Translations under genes and position numbers: made by a program
The notes under the pieces: model-generated
The model's database searches: none
What the model was told of the DNA's origin: nothing
The model's input: only the letters and a program-made list of their open reading frames with translations
NCBI GenBank assembly: GCA_030427505.1
Contig: JAUICH010000031.1
Coordinates: forward strand, 1 to 60,082
Source: Verrucomicrobiia bacterium
Lineage (GTDB): Bacteria; Verrucomicrobiota; Verrucomicrobiia; Verrucomicrobiales; DEV007
DNA length: 60,082 nucleotides
Direction of reading: 5' to 3'
In this document: positions 43,219 through 52,375 of the stretch, piece after piece
How the letters are laid out: the number at the start of each line of letters is the position of its first letter
How positions within the stretch are numbered: the first letter of the stretch is position 1

Positions 43219-44934
43219 TCACTCCGCCGGCACCGCCGCTGCCCCCACCACCGGCTCCAGCGTCAATCGTCCGTCCGCCTCATACACCACCCGCCAGGGC
43301 TCCGACAGCACCGAGCCGCGTTCCGGCTCCGTGACGGTAAAGAACGCCACGTCCGTCCCGAGCGCGTCCGGCCCCGAACCTTCCGCGGAAGAGGAGGAAG
43401 AAGCCCCTGCCTCCGCCCGGTCCACGAACACGGACGCCGTCCCCGGCAGCACTTTCATAATATAGTAGTGTCCCGGCGGCATCGCGATGTGGAACAGATC
43501 CGCGTCCTTCGCCGCCCTGGCCACCGGCACGGCGGCCATGCCCGAAGCCGAAGCCGAAGCCGAAGCCGAAGCCGAAGCCGAAGCCGAAGCCGAAGCCGAA
43601 GCCAATCCTGAACCGGTCTCCGATCCCGAGCCCGCTCCCGGAGCCTCTTCCTTCGGCGCTGTCTCTACCTTCCCCGCCCCCGCCGCCTCTGGCGCTGGGT
43701 CCCCCGGCCTCACAAACCCCTCCGGCAGGCGATACCCGTAGTTCTGGTGACTGCCCTTCCCGCGCGCCGCCTCCGGCATCCGCGCCTCGTTCTCCGGCTG
43801 CTCCGCCCAGGCCGCGTTCAGCACCCCGCCAAAGATGAGGTACCAGTCCCCCCGGCTGCCTTCGTTAACTCTTTGTCTTTCTCCTTCTCCGCTACCCGCT
43901 CCATTGTCCCTAACATTTTCACCATGGCTCGCGCTGGCTCCGCTATTGCCGCCAACCCTTTCGCCGCCATCGCGGCGGCCATCGTTGGCTCCGTTCCCGT
44001 CCACCATCGCGCCGCCGTCATTACTAACATTTCCACCAACCGGCCGCCGCCAGAGCTGCGGCGTTTCCATCCGCTCGAAACAGCGCGGCCAGGCCAGGAG
44101 CCCCGCCGCCTCCCAGTGCCGCAGGTCCCGCGAACGCAGCAGCCCCAGGCAACCGCTCTCCCCCAGGGGCACATCCAGCACCCGGGCACAGAGGACAAGG
44201 TAGAACCACCCGTCCACCGCCTGGGGATAAATGTATGGATCGCTAATGCCCGCCCAGCGCCGCGTCTCCCCCTCCCACTCCGATTCATAAGGCGCGTCCG
44301 CGCTGTCCGCCGTTTCGGCAAAGGTATCGATCAACGGGAACAGCGGCGCCGGTTCCGTCCGCCACGTCATGAGATCCTCGCTCAGCGCCAGCCCCACGCC
44401 ATCGCCCCCCGTGCCCCGGCCCGTGAAAAACATCCACCACCGCCCCCCGTGCCGCAGGATGCTGCCCGTGGCGATGTGCCGGTCGTTCCACGTGCCCGGC
44501 AGCGCATACAGCGCCGCCCCCTCATTCCGCCACCCCACGCGCCCATCCGCCGAGGACAACACCCCCGCCACGTCCGCCGCCGGCGCGCTGGCGTGTCCCA
44601 CATGCTTAAACAGGTCATTATCCTTCCACCGCCGTTCCTTCCCAATCGCCTTCGGCAGCTCCAGGTAAAACACATGCCACCGCCCACCAGCCTCGCCGCC
44701 GTCCGCGCCATCCTCACTCTCCACATCCCGCACAAACCAGTTATCCCAAATCCACATCCCCGGCGGCTGGTAGCGGTGGGGGTCGGGCGCGTTGACCGTG
44801 GCCACGTTCTCCGCCTTTCCTTTCAGATCGCCCACCGTCTCCTGGGCCCGCGTCTCAGGTAACAATGAAAGAACGCTAGAACACGAAAAGAGAAAAAACA
44901 CCGCGAAGACAATCCGTACCCGCACTTCCGCCAT
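43219..44934 (-). CDS. Exported five-bladed propeller protein (GH32/43-like glycosidase)
   Basis: 571 residues from MAEVRVRIVFAVFFLFSCSS, a signal peptide with a possible lipobox-like SCSS. PPGMWIWDNWFVRDVE begins blade 1; ATGSILRHGGRWWMFFTGRG, GISDPYIYPQAVDGWFYLVLCAR and CFERMETPQLWR follow the GH32/GH43/GH68 propeller layout, with Asp in WDNW and SDPYI and Glu in METPQ as candidate catalytic residues. A loop rich in Gly/Asn/Asp interrupts it after ETPQLWRRP. Near residue 460 an (Ala-Ser)n run is encoded by a perfect hexamer repeat. It probably cleaves an exported glycan; substrate unknown. Confidence 0.78.
   Translation of the reverse strand: MAEVRVRIVFAVFFLFSCSSVLSLLPETRAQETVGDLKGKAENVATVNAPDPHRYQPPGMWIWDNWFVRDVESEDGADGGEAGGRWHVFYLELPKAIGKERRWKDNDLFKHVGHASAPAADVAGVLSSADGRVGWRNEGAALYALPGTWNDRHIATGSILRHGGRWWMFFTGRGTGGDGVGLALSEDLMTWRTEPAPLFPLIDTFAETADSADAPYESEWEGETRRWAGISDPYIYPQAVDGWFYLVLCARVLDVPLGESGCLGLLRSRDLRHWEAAGLLAWPRCFERMETPQLWRRPVGGNVSNDGGAMVDGNGANDGRRDGGERVGGNSGASASHGENVRDNGAGSGEGERQRVNEGSRGDWYLIFGGVLNAAWAEQPENEARMPEAARGKGSHQNYGYRLPEGFVRPGDPAPEAAGAGKVETAPKEEAPGAGSGSETGSGLASASASASASASASASASASGMAAVPVARAAKDADLFHIAMPPGHYYIMKVLPGTASVFVDRAEAGASSSSSAEGSGPDALGTDVAFFTVTEPERGSVLSEPWRVVYEADGRLTLEPVVGAAAVPAE
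43540..43605. repeat. Hexanucleotide repeat (GCCGAA)n inside the propeller gene
   Basis: Eleven or so perfect hexamers encode alternating Ser-Ala on the minus strand. Length changes keep the frame and only lengthen or shorten a linker. Confidence 0.9.
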
Positions 44935-45080
44935 TCCCCAAAAACCGCGCCTCCACATACTCGGACCAGATACCAAGTCCAATCTCCGTTCAGTTCCAGA
45001 CACTTGCGGCTTCACCTTGGCAGATCCTCCATCGCTCCCATCCACAGGCCGTGATCGTCACTCCCCCTCGGACCCTAATA

Positions 45081-47603
45081 CTAAAACCGGCCCTTTTGCC
45101 AAACCTCAAACTTCTCCAAGGTTTCCACCGTCTCCTCGCCAGACACCACCTTCGCCAAAGCGGCAATAAAACCGCCATGCGGGTGCCCGGCTTTGAGCGC
45201 CACCTTCACGTTCTCCTCCAAGGGCCAGTATTCAGTTTTCTCACCGGCCTCTAGCAGCTTCTTCAGAGAAGCGAGAGATTCCGGATAGGCCTCCCAACAA
45301 TGAGCACAAGCGTAGAAGTGCAGCTCACATAATAGGGGTGGGTAGCTTGGATTCTGCTCCCAAGCCTTCTTTAGTAACGCTTCGGCGTCGCCGTTCCGGC
45401 TTCTCAAGAATAGAAGCTGGGCATAATTCCCGAGGGCGTTCGCGTTGTCAGGCTCTGATTCCAACGCTCGCTTGTAGAGCGCTTCCGCTCCGCCTTGATC
45501 TTTGCGGACGTTCTCTAAAAAGACTGCGTAGTTTCCGAGGGTATTGACGTGGCCAGGCTCCGCTTTCAACGCTCGCTTGTAGTAGGCTTCCGCCCCTACG
45601 TAGTCTTTACGCACATTCTGGAGAAAGAGCGCATAGTTACCGAGGTTGTTCGCCTGGTCGGGCTCCGATTCCAACGCTCGCTTGTAGTGGGCTTCCGCCC
45701 CCACGTAGTCTTTACGCACATTTTGGAGAAAGAGCGCATAGTTGCCGAGGTTGTTCGCCTGGTCGGGCTCCGATTCCAACGCTCGCTTGTAGTGGGCTTC
45801 CGCCCCCACGTAGTCTTTACGCACATTTTGGAGAAAGAGCGCATAGTTGCCGAGGGTGCTCGCGCGATCAGGCTCCGATTCCAACGCTCGCTTGTAACAA
45901 GTCTCCGCACCATCTAGATTTTTACCAACAGTTGCTAGAAAGCTTGCATAGCTTTCGAGAACTCCTGCTCCGCTCGGCTCAGCTTCTATCGCTTGCTTAA
46001 AGACAGATTCCGCCTTTTCAAAATCCTTTCGAACATTTGCAAGAAAGACAGCATAGTTGGCAAGATTATATGCGTGACTGGGATTCGAAACAAATGATCG
46101 TTTGTAGAGAACTTCTGCTCTTTCGTGATCCTTGCGAATTTCTGACAGAAACTTCGCATAGCTACCGAGAGAATTGGCATCATTGGGCCTTGCTGCCAAC
46201 GACCGTTTAAAGTATGCTTCCGCTCTATCGTGATCTTTTCGAACGGTTCTCAAAAAGACCGCATAGTTCCCAAGAACGGTGGCCGAGCTGGGTTCCGTTC
46301 TCAAAGCTCTTTCGAAATAGATCTCTGCTCTTTCGTGATCTCTGAGAACATCAGTTAAAAAGACGGCATAGTCTCCCAAAAGGTCAGCATATATAGGTTC
46401 ACCTTTCAGCGCATTAATGTAAAATTGTTCGGCATAGCTTAATTTTTTTTGGTGCAGTTCCGTCGCCAAAAAACTGGTTGCCAGAGACCCCGCAGGAAGC
46501 GTTCCCGCAAGATACTTTCTCAATTCGGAAGCGTCAGTACCAAGACAAAGCTCCTTCAAGGGACCCATCACCAAGGACTCCATTGCCGCCTCTCCCTTAT
46601 CGAGCTTCTCCAACTGTTTGAGCCGGTAAATAACCTGACCGGCGTCTTTCTCTTCCGCGGCTTTCTCTACTACTTTCGATAGGTTCCGAACCGTCATGCC
46701 CAGCATATTGAGCACGGCTTGTTCGATGGAGGCGTAGGCATCGTAAAGGTAACCCCGGCTGCGGCGAAAGATGTGGGGTTCTTCGGTGAGCGCCAGTCTG
46801 GGGTGATAGGGAATATGCAGGCTCAGGTCCACCTGGCTGCCGAAGGCTTTTGTCAGGCTTTCAGCGGCCTCATTTTCGCGTTGTTCCACCAAGTCATCCT
46901 CTCCATTGGGCACCGGGCTGAGTACCACCCTTACCTTCTTTGGAGATATATTGTAAAGCCGCAATGAGCGGAGAAACTCGGCGGTGCCTTCCTCGTTCTG
47001 GCGATTCAGCCCCATGATGACGACCAGGTAGTCCGCCAGGTCGCGGGTGCAGATGCCGGATTCGTCCGAAAAGCCGGTACGGCTATCGACAAAGACGAAG
47101 TCGAAGCACTTGGAAGAAACGATGATCTTCTTGAAAGCTTCGATGAGGGGCTTCCCCACCCCGTCTTTATAGAGCTGCCCCAAGCCTAACCCGTCGAGCC
47201 GCTCCTGGTAGTTCCCGTCGAAGCCTCCGGCGGGCATGATCCTGAGGAACCCGTCTGGGTTTTGCCGGATTTCTTTGGGAACCGTGTACTCGTAGGAGTA
47301 TTTCTCTACTACTTCCTGGGGAGAGAGCGCAAACAAGTCCGCGGACTCGCCTTCCTCGCAAGCCTCGCTGAGAAGATCGATGAAACCGGGAAGTAATTCA
47401 TTTTCCTTCCCGGCTTCATGACGCATGAGATAGGAAATCCCCGGAGCCTCCAGATCCATGTCGAGAGCCAGGACTTTGTATCCCCGGCCCGCCATGATGC
47501 CGGCGACGTTGATCAGGGCCATGCTCCGGCCCACCCCACCTTTGAACGAGTAAAAGGTGACGAATTCGGAGCGCGGCGTGAAACTCTCGGTGGGCTCAGT
47601 CAC
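45081..47603 (-). CDS. KGGVGR-type ParA-like ATPase fused to TPRs
   Basis: 840 residues from a GTG that overlaps the stop of the preceding gene (GTGA). Residues 1-260 are a SIMIBI ATPase: FYSFKGGVGRSMAL is a deviant Walker A in which the second Lys is Arg (Lys21 kept, Arg26), LALDMDLEAPGIS the A' motif, and FVFVDSRTGFSDES the switch. Residues about 380-760 hold some eleven 35-residue TPRs of the pattern LGNYAxFLxxxRKDxxxAExxYKRALESEP. Three units at 45570-45890 are nearly identical DNA. Such fusions occur in predicted conflict and signalling operons; the two coupled upstream genes support a complex. Confidence 0.87.
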   Translation of the reverse strand: MTEPTESFTPRSEFVTFYSFKGGVGRSMALINVAGIMAGRGYKVLALDMDLEAPGISYLMRHEAGKENELLPGFIDLLSEACEEGESADLFALSPQEVVEKYSYEYTVPKEIRQNPDGFLRIMPAGGFDGNYQERLDGLGLGQLYKDGVGKPLIEAFKKIIVSSKCFDFVFVDSRTGFSDESGICTRDLADYLVVIMGLNRQNEEGTAEFLRSLRLYNISPKKVRVVLSPVPNGEDDLVEQRENEAAESLTKAFGSQVDLSLHIPYHPRLALTEEPHIFRRSRGYLYDAYASIEQAVLNMLGMTVRNLSKVVEKAAEEKDAGQVIYRLKQLEKLDKGEAAMESLVMGPLKELCLGTDASELRKYLAGTLPAGSLATSFLATELHQKKLSYAEQFYINALKGEPIYADLLGDYAVFLTDVLRDHERAEIYFERALRTEPSSATVLGNYAVFLRTVRKDHDRAEAYFKRSLAARPNDANSLGSYAKFLSEIRKDHERAEVLYKRSFVSNPSHAYNLANYAVFLANVRKDFEKAESVFKQAIEAEPSGAGVLESYASFLATVGKNLDGAETCYKRALESEPDRASTLGNYALFLQNVRKDYVGAEAHYKRALESEPDQANNLGNYALFLQNVRKDYVGAEAHYKRALESEPDQANNLGNYALFLQNVRKDYVGAEAYYKRALKAEPGHVNTLGNYAVFLENVRKDQGGAEALYKRALESEPDNANALGNYAQLLFLRSRNGDAEALLKKAWEQNPSYPPLLCELHFYACAHCWEAYPESLASLKKLLEAGEKTEYWPLEENVKVALKAGHPHGGFIAALAKVVSGEETVETLEKFEVWQKGRF
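45570..45890 (-). repeat. Three near-identical 105-bp TPR units
   Basis: The string tacgtagtctttacgcacat recurs at 105-base spacing. In-frame amplification inside the ATPase-TPR gene. Confidence 0.9.
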
Positions 47604-48493
47604 GCGGCTTCCGCTTCTATGTGTTGACTGACCAGTTTCGCCGACATTCGTTTCCTGACAAACACCTCGCCGCGCTCAGCTGCATCTTTGTCGAAAAAGG
47701 CAAGAAGCGGTGTTGGATCTATACTTTTCTTCGTCGCGAATTCTTGTGTTTCTCGCTCCCGAGGGACCGCATGCTCCTCCGCCCACTCCTCCACGGCCTT
47801 CCGGATCTCCGCATGGTAATCGGGCGCGGCGGACTGGATGGTCTCCACCACTCTCGCCTTTGCCGCTTCGTTCGCCGCTTGCGATAGAGCATGCTGATCC
47901 AATGCGACGTATAGCGAGTCGGCCACGGCTTCTTCGTCCGGCAGCCGTTTGAGAACCTGCGCCACGGTCCGGTAGCCGCCTTCCTGTTCCAGCAAGGCGG
48001 AGACGACGATCACGCCTAGATGGTCCGGCAGCGTTTCAGCCAATTGCGTCCAGAACTCTGGCGGGACCGGCGCGTTGAGGTCCAGCAGAGCGTACAGCAC
48101 GGCTTTGACCTGGGGCTCCGGAAGCGTTGCAAAGGCGTCTTTGTTAGACGCCAGGCGGTGGAGATCGGTCGTGATCTCCTCTAATCCGAAACCTTTGGCC
48201 AGGCGGAGCAGCGCCGCCACGTAGCCGCTGTTATCACCTTCCTCGCCGGGATTCTTAACGAAGCGTTTCACCAAGGTGAGCGCCGCCTCGCGGAGATCCT
48301 CGCGAGTCATTTTCGAAAGCTTCCTTTCCCACCGGAGGATGGGTTGGTCTGGCGTTTCGTCCGGCACCACCACCGGCAGGGTTTCCTGGCCGCGCAGGGC
48401 TTTCTCCAGCCACTTCAAGACCACGTCATACCCCTCGCCATCGAGCTGTGTGATGACGTTTTCCTCAAAGGCAGGTTCAGTGGGTTCACCCAT
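47600..48493 (-). CDS. Hypothetical helical protein, middle gene of the ATPase-TPR operon
   Basis: 297 residues from MGEPTEPAFEENVITQ, 2 bases after the stop of the gene before it and overlapping the next by GTGA. No signal or membrane segment. Leu/Ala-rich helices dominate (LTLVKRFVKNPGEE, GYVAALLRLAKGFGLEEITTDLHRLAS), suggesting a HEAT- or TPR-like helical repeat. I do not recognise the family. Tight coupling suggests a stoichiometric partner of the ATPase. Confidence 0.8.
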   Translation of the reverse strand: MGEPTEPAFEENVITQLDGEGYDVVLKWLEKALRGQETLPVVVPDETPDQPILRWERKLSKMTREDLREAALTLVKRFVKNPGEEGDNSGYVAALLRLAKGFGLEEITTDLHRLASNKDAFATLPEPQVKAVLYALLDLNAPVPPEFWTQLAETLPDHLGVIVVSALLEQEGGYRTVAQVLKRLPDEEAVADSLYVALDQHALSQAANEAAKARVVETIQSAAPDYHAEIRKAVEEWAEEHAVPRERETQEFATKKSIDPTPLLAFFDKDAAERGEVFVRKRMSAKLVSQHIEAEAA

Positions 48494-48495
48494 AT

Positions 48496-49302
48496 TCAAT
48501 CTACTAAATAAAGCGGAAAAAGGAGCGCTTCGCCAGTGATTTCGCGATGCACCACCTCCGGCTGTGGGAGGAGCGCGGAGGGGTTCGGATCGAGAGGCCT
48601 GGTCATGCCATAGTCCGCCGAGGAGTCGGCAACGGGACTGTACCAGCAATACTGGTCGGCTTCCGCGATGGTGGGCCGGAACAGCTCCAGCGAACCCCAT
48701 GAGCCCATAGACCGATAGGAAAGCAGAACAAGCTTATCCGTCTCAGAACAGTCTCCCAGCCCCAGAGCGGTCCGCACCTCTTCGCGAGTGCGTGGCAGGA
48801 CGTCGAAGGGGTTCCGACTGGAGTCCGCTTCATTGAAGGTGGCCCAGACGACGTATCTCCCCAACCTGGCCCGGCGGAGGATCCGAAGCTCGCGAGGGTG
48901 CGCGGCAGGGCCTTTCATGTCGATCTTCCGGATCAGCTTCTCGCACTCGGTGTCGCTCTTGGTCACCCCAGGAGACTCACTGATGAGGATTGCATAATTG
49001 GAAATCGGCGTGGCCCGCCCCAGGCACTCCGGGATGGGATCGGGAAGTCTGCGGCCATTGAATTGGTTGCTCCGGCAGGCGTTCCTCCAGCACTCCTCGG
49101 GAGCGTCCACCCCGGCGCTCAACTCCCCGGCGAACTTTTCCAGCAGTTGGCAAAAGAGATCGAACGTCAGAGCCGTTTCCGCCTGGATATTCGCCGAGAC
49201 CCGGCGCCACCGCGGACAGGCCCCGGTTTCCCAGGCGGTCACCTGACCGGAGACGAGTGTCGTTTGGTCGGGACTGAGTGCGGTGACGGCGCGAGAATAC
49301 AT
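48496..49302 (-). CDS. Hypothetical protein, first gene of the ATPase-TPR operon
   Basis: 268 residues, cytosolic, no recognised domain. It has CRSNQFNGRRLPDPIPECLG, a central alpha/beta stretch (NYAILISESPGVTKSDTECEKLIRKI, RYVVWATFNEADSSRNPFDVL) and a beta-rich end (LVLLSYRSMGSWGSLELFRP). It leads a three-gene operon with the helical protein and the KGGVGR ATPase, separated by 2 bases. No function can be assigned from sequence. Confidence 0.8.
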   Translation of the reverse strand: MYSRAVTALSPDQTTLVSGQVTAWETGACPRWRRVSANIQAETALTFDLFCQLLEKFAGELSAGVDAPEECWRNACRSNQFNGRRLPDPIPECLGRATPISNYAILISESPGVTKSDTECEKLIRKIDMKGPAAHPRELRILRRARLGRYVVWATFNEADSSRNPFDVLPRTREEVRTALGLGDCSETDKLVLLSYRSMGSWGSLELFRPTIAEADQYCWYSPVADSSADYGMTRPLDPNPSALLPQPEVVHREITGEALLFPLYLVD

Positions 49303-49681
49303 GACTTCCCTTTTTGCTGGTTAAAGCCTTCGGCATAACCGAATCGGCAGGGCGAATCAAGCTTGGCTTTTCAAGTTGTGGGCGCCGCCCATTGCCAAGA
49401 TCCGTGAGCAGTGAGGTCGCCGCGAGAAGCGGCACCACTTCCCCCCCAAAACCGCCCCTACTCCGAAGATAGGGGTTCTCCCCGATTGACGGGCTGGCGC
49501 TTTGTTGCGTATTCTCACCATCCGGCAAGGAAGGGAGGGGTTCACGCCGTGTTTTTCGGGTTGGCTACATCCTTCCGCCGGCTCGCCTGCCGCCTTGTCC
49601 GCGGCCGGGGGCACATCAGGCAGCGACAACCACCATCATCACCACCACCCTAACAAAGTCACAGACACCACCCTTATCGCC
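49303..49681. other. Divergent promoter region
   Basis: About 380 bases between the three-gene operon (minus) and the chaperone gene (plus). No gene or repeat identified; an upstream frame into the chaperone lacks family character. Confidence 0.4.
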
Positions 49682-50179
49682 ATGAACCTTCGTGACCAAG
49701 CCAATGACCTGCTCAAAGTCCTGGCCTCCGAACTGCCCGCCGGCCTCGCGCCCGCGGACGCGGACTTTTCCCTGGACGGCAACGACGAGTTTTTCCTGAC
49801 CCTGGAAGACCGCATCGTCGTCATGTTTTACCTGGAGGAAGAGCTGAACTCCTTCATCCTGACCCTGCCCATCGCCAAACTCGGCGACGGCCCGCTGCGC
49901 GAGGAAATCCTCCTGGAACTCATGAAGGCGAACTTCGCCTGGAACATGACGGAAGGCGGCACCCTGGGCCTGGACAAAACCACCAACCTCATCTGCCTGA
50001 GCTACCTGGTGCCCCTGCCCCTGGACCAGCCCACCCAGATCGCCACCATCGTCAACAAGCTGGCCTCCGTGCAGCAACACTGGGAGCGCGCCCTGAAAGA
50101 AATGCAGGGCGAAGGCGAAGGCGCCACCGGCGGCGGAGACTCCCCGGACCCCATGGACATGCTGTCCGCCCGCGCCTGA
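49682..50179 (+). CDS. CesT-like type III secretion chaperone (class I)
   Basis: 165 residues from MNLRDQANDLLKVLASEL. Small and acidic, with the class I layout: an N-terminal helix, then LDGNDEFFLTLEDRIVVMFYLEEELNSFILTLPIAKL, then LREEILLELMKANFAWNMTEGGTLGLDKTTNLICLSYLVPL and a final helix. These match CesT/Tir chaperones, which bind one effector N-terminus as dimers and deliver it to the injectisome. A Gly/Glu-rich tail is added. The following gene, 114 bases on, is the natural client. Confidence 0.85.
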   Translation: MNLRDQANDLLKVLASELPAGLAPADADFSLDGNDEFFLTLEDRIVVMFYLEEELNSFILTLPIAKLGDGPLREEILLELMKANFAWNMTEGGTLGLDKTTNLICLSYLVPLPLDQPTQIATIVNKLASVQQHWERALKEMQGEGEGATGGGDSPDPMDMLSARA

Positions 50180-50293
50180 AACCGCGCGGCGGGCCACCGG
50201 TCCCGCCCGGCCACTCCCCCGAAAGGCCCGGCGGGCCGCGTTTCCACCCACACCTTTTCATTGCTAACCTAGTTCCTAACACACACTAACATT

Positions 50294-51577
50294 ATGTCAG
50301 GAGTTCATAATAGTCCCGTCGGCGGCGTGCCCATGCACGGCCTCCAGGACGTCGGCCTGCGGCAGCACGACGCCCCCCAGGGCGAAGGCCGCGTCCGGCA
50401 CCTGGGCGGGCACGACATCCCCCAGCATCCGCGCGAAGCGCGGCAGGAAGGCCAGCAGCGGCTGGATAACACAAATGTTCACCTGCGCAGACTCTCCGCC
50501 TTTGGCGTCGGCCTGGCCGCCGTGCTGCGCTGCCTGGTCGCCATCGGCACCCTGGGTATTTCCGAAGGCATCCGCGCCGGCATCGAGAAAGCCATCGAGT
50601 GCTACGGCACCAAGTCCACGCCGCAGGTCCCCGTCAAAGTCACCATCCCCGGCACCGGCCAGGAGGTGGACCTGGACCCCTCCATCCTGCCCAGCCGCAT
50701 TCCCAAGGACATGACCGCCGAGGATCTCCAGCGCGCCGTCCAGGAAAAGATCGACCGCGGTCACGACCTCGTTTCCCAGCTGAACGGCGACACCCACGAC
50801 GGCTCGCCCTGCACCCTGAAAGACATGACCGACATCATGTTCTTCCTCCAGGCCAAGAGCGAAGGCGCGAAAGGCAGCTGGGAAGCCGGCGCCTTCACCA
50901 TTTCCGACCCCGGAAACCGCATCAACAACTTCCTGAACACCTGCACGGGCGCCTACCAGCGCGACTCCTCCCACATCTCCGACTTCCAGTTGCTGCCCGG
51001 CGGGTCCCATCGCGGCATCGACTCCTTCGGGTCCGGGAAAGACCTCGACAGTTTCCTGCCCCACGGCAAGACCACCCTGCTCTTCGGCAAGCTGCCCCAG
51101 AGCGACGGCCTGAAGATGCCCGAGGAACGTCTCTACCTGAAGATGGAGCCCTACGGCGCCTGGCTCTTTGCCCCCAAAGTGCAGAACGACGACGGCCCGC
51201 ACCGCTACAGCTCCTGGCGCGACATCGGCGCCGCCATCGGCCACAGCCTCTCCTTCCTGGAGACCCGCGGCCAGGGCAGCGCCGCCGGTTCCTTCAAGGA
51301 ACGCGTGCCCAGCAGTGTTAAGACCTCCTTCAACGAGATGGTCGAAACCATGCCCCGGGAGATCCAGGAGATCCTCACCGAAGGAGATCCCACCGACAAG
51401 TCCAAGGGCATCCGCTTCATGCTCGCCAACGTGGACCTCGCCCTCCAGGAAGTGGAAGCCGGCAGCGACGAACACACCGCCCTCACCGAGTTCGCCACCA
51501 AGGTCCGCCAGGACTACGACCACTGCGGCATGCGCTTCGGCAACGAGATTATCTTCACGCAGCAGGATATTGGGTAA
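50294..51577 (+). CDS. Putative type III effector or substrate of the adjacent chaperone
   Basis: 427 residues. The N-terminus (MSGVHNSPVGGVPMHGLQDV, GLRQHDAPQGEGRVRHL) is polar, flexible and Gly/His/Gln-rich with no Sec signal, as in type III substrates. A possible hydrophobic helix follows (AFGVGLAAVLRCLVAIGTLG). The folded part contains RGIDSFGSGKDLDSFLPHGK, LYLKMEPYGAWLF and YSSWRDIGAAIGHSLSFLETRGQG. I do not recognise an enzyme family. The effector call rests on position after a CesT-like chaperone, N-terminal composition and the shared terminator downstream. Confidence 0.72.
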   Translation: MSGVHNSPVGGVPMHGLQDVGLRQHDAPQGEGRVRHLGGHDIPQHPREARQEGQQRLDNTNVHLRRLSAFGVGLAAVLRCLVAIGTLGISEGIRAGIEKAIECYGTKSTPQVPVKVTIPGTGQEVDLDPSILPSRIPKDMTAEDLQRAVQEKIDRGHDLVSQLNGDTHDGSPCTLKDMTDIMFFLQAKSEGAKGSWEAGAFTISDPGNRINNFLNTCTGAYQRDSSHISDFQLLPGGSHRGIDSFGSGKDLDSFLPHGKTTLLFGKLPQSDGLKMPEERLYLKMEPYGAWLFAPKVQNDDGPHRYSSWRDIGAAIGHSLSFLETRGQGSAAGSFKERVPSSVKTSFNEMVETMPREIQEILTEGDPTDKSKGIRFMLANVDLALQEVEAGSDEHTALTEFATKVRQDYDHCGMRFGNEIIFTQQDIG

Positions 51578-51609
51578 GGGCCCTGCCTGCAGGCGTTGGG
51601 GCCTTCGGC

Positions 51610-51661
51610 CCTGATGCAGGATGCAGGATGCAGGATGCAGGATGCAGGATGCAGGATGCGG
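51610..51661. repeat. Seven-base tandem repeat (GGATGCA)n
   Basis: About seven copies between the effector-like gene and its terminator. Confidence 0.9.
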
Positions 51662-51746
51662 GTAGCTGCGGACAGTTTCTGTCGCGGCCACGTTTGACCT
51701 GAGTCCTTGGACTGGCAAAGACCTAGACGGCTTGTTTCACACCACC

Positions 51747-51779
51747 GGGCAGGGGATTTCATCATCCCCTGCCCTTTTT
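51747..51779 (+). terminator. Rho-independent terminator
   Basis: Perfect 11-bp stem GGGCAGGGGAT / ATCCCCTGCCC with a 6-base loop, followed by TTTTT. It lies 170 bases downstream of the effector-like gene and probably ends the chaperone-effector transcript. Confidence 0.9.
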
Positions 51780-51876
51780 GTTGGGATGGCAGGCGGCAAT
51801 ATTATCAGCCTGAAGGGCTCGGTAATGAAGACATTGGCCAGTCCCGCGAAGTCACCCTGACACGCTCCCCAACACA

Positions 51877-51929
51877 ACTGAGGCGCAGCCTCTCTGGACC
51901 CGCCAGTCCGGCTCGGACCGGAGATCCTT
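51877..51929 (+). repeat. REP half-unit abutting MITE copy B
   Basis: actgaggcgcagcctctctg, then the stem variant gtccggctcggac, ending in GGAGATCCTT where the MITE-like element begins. Confidence 0.75.
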
Positions 51930-52191
51930 ACCTACATTTCACATAACCCATAAAGTAAGTCGGTATCTGCCGAAAATGTTCACCGATTCCCAGGTTCTCC
52001 GGGGAAGCGAAGCTTCTCTTGAGTGCGCCGAATCTTTTTTTTGGCGCTCAGGGGTGGGTAGCCGGAGGCGCGGCGGGGGAAAATGACGTTCGCTTTCTCT
52101 CCAATCCGTTCCCATTTCCCCTTCTCACGGCCCATTCCAGCCTCCAAAGACGCCGGACGAAACCCACTGTGACATGTGGGTAAAGATCAGG
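51923..52191 (+). repeat. MITE-like element, copy B
   Basis: Same core as copy A. The right end GTGGGTAAAGATCAGG is complete and followed by ATCCTTCGGCGCTTTGGGA, the other half of a REP unit. The left terminal bases are merged with the REP half at GATCCTTACC, probably by a small deletion. Confidence 0.82.
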
Positions 52192-52375
52192 ATCCTTCGG
52201 CGCTTTGGGATGGCGCGAACGCCTTACAATGCCACTTCCTCGCTAGACCGAATCGCGCACTATCACCAGTGCCCCAGCCGGTATCTACGCTGACGCGACT
52301 GTCGAAAATCCCTTCTTCGCTCATCGTCATCTCCCATTCCCGCACAACCTAGACCGAATGAAAGCGGCGAAGGAT

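Noticed and set aside
50297-51718. 473-codon frame antisense to the effector-like gene
   Set aside because: Typical GC-rich shadow; composition is Gly/Val/Ala-rich without domain features, and the plus strand follows a chaperone and has a terminator.
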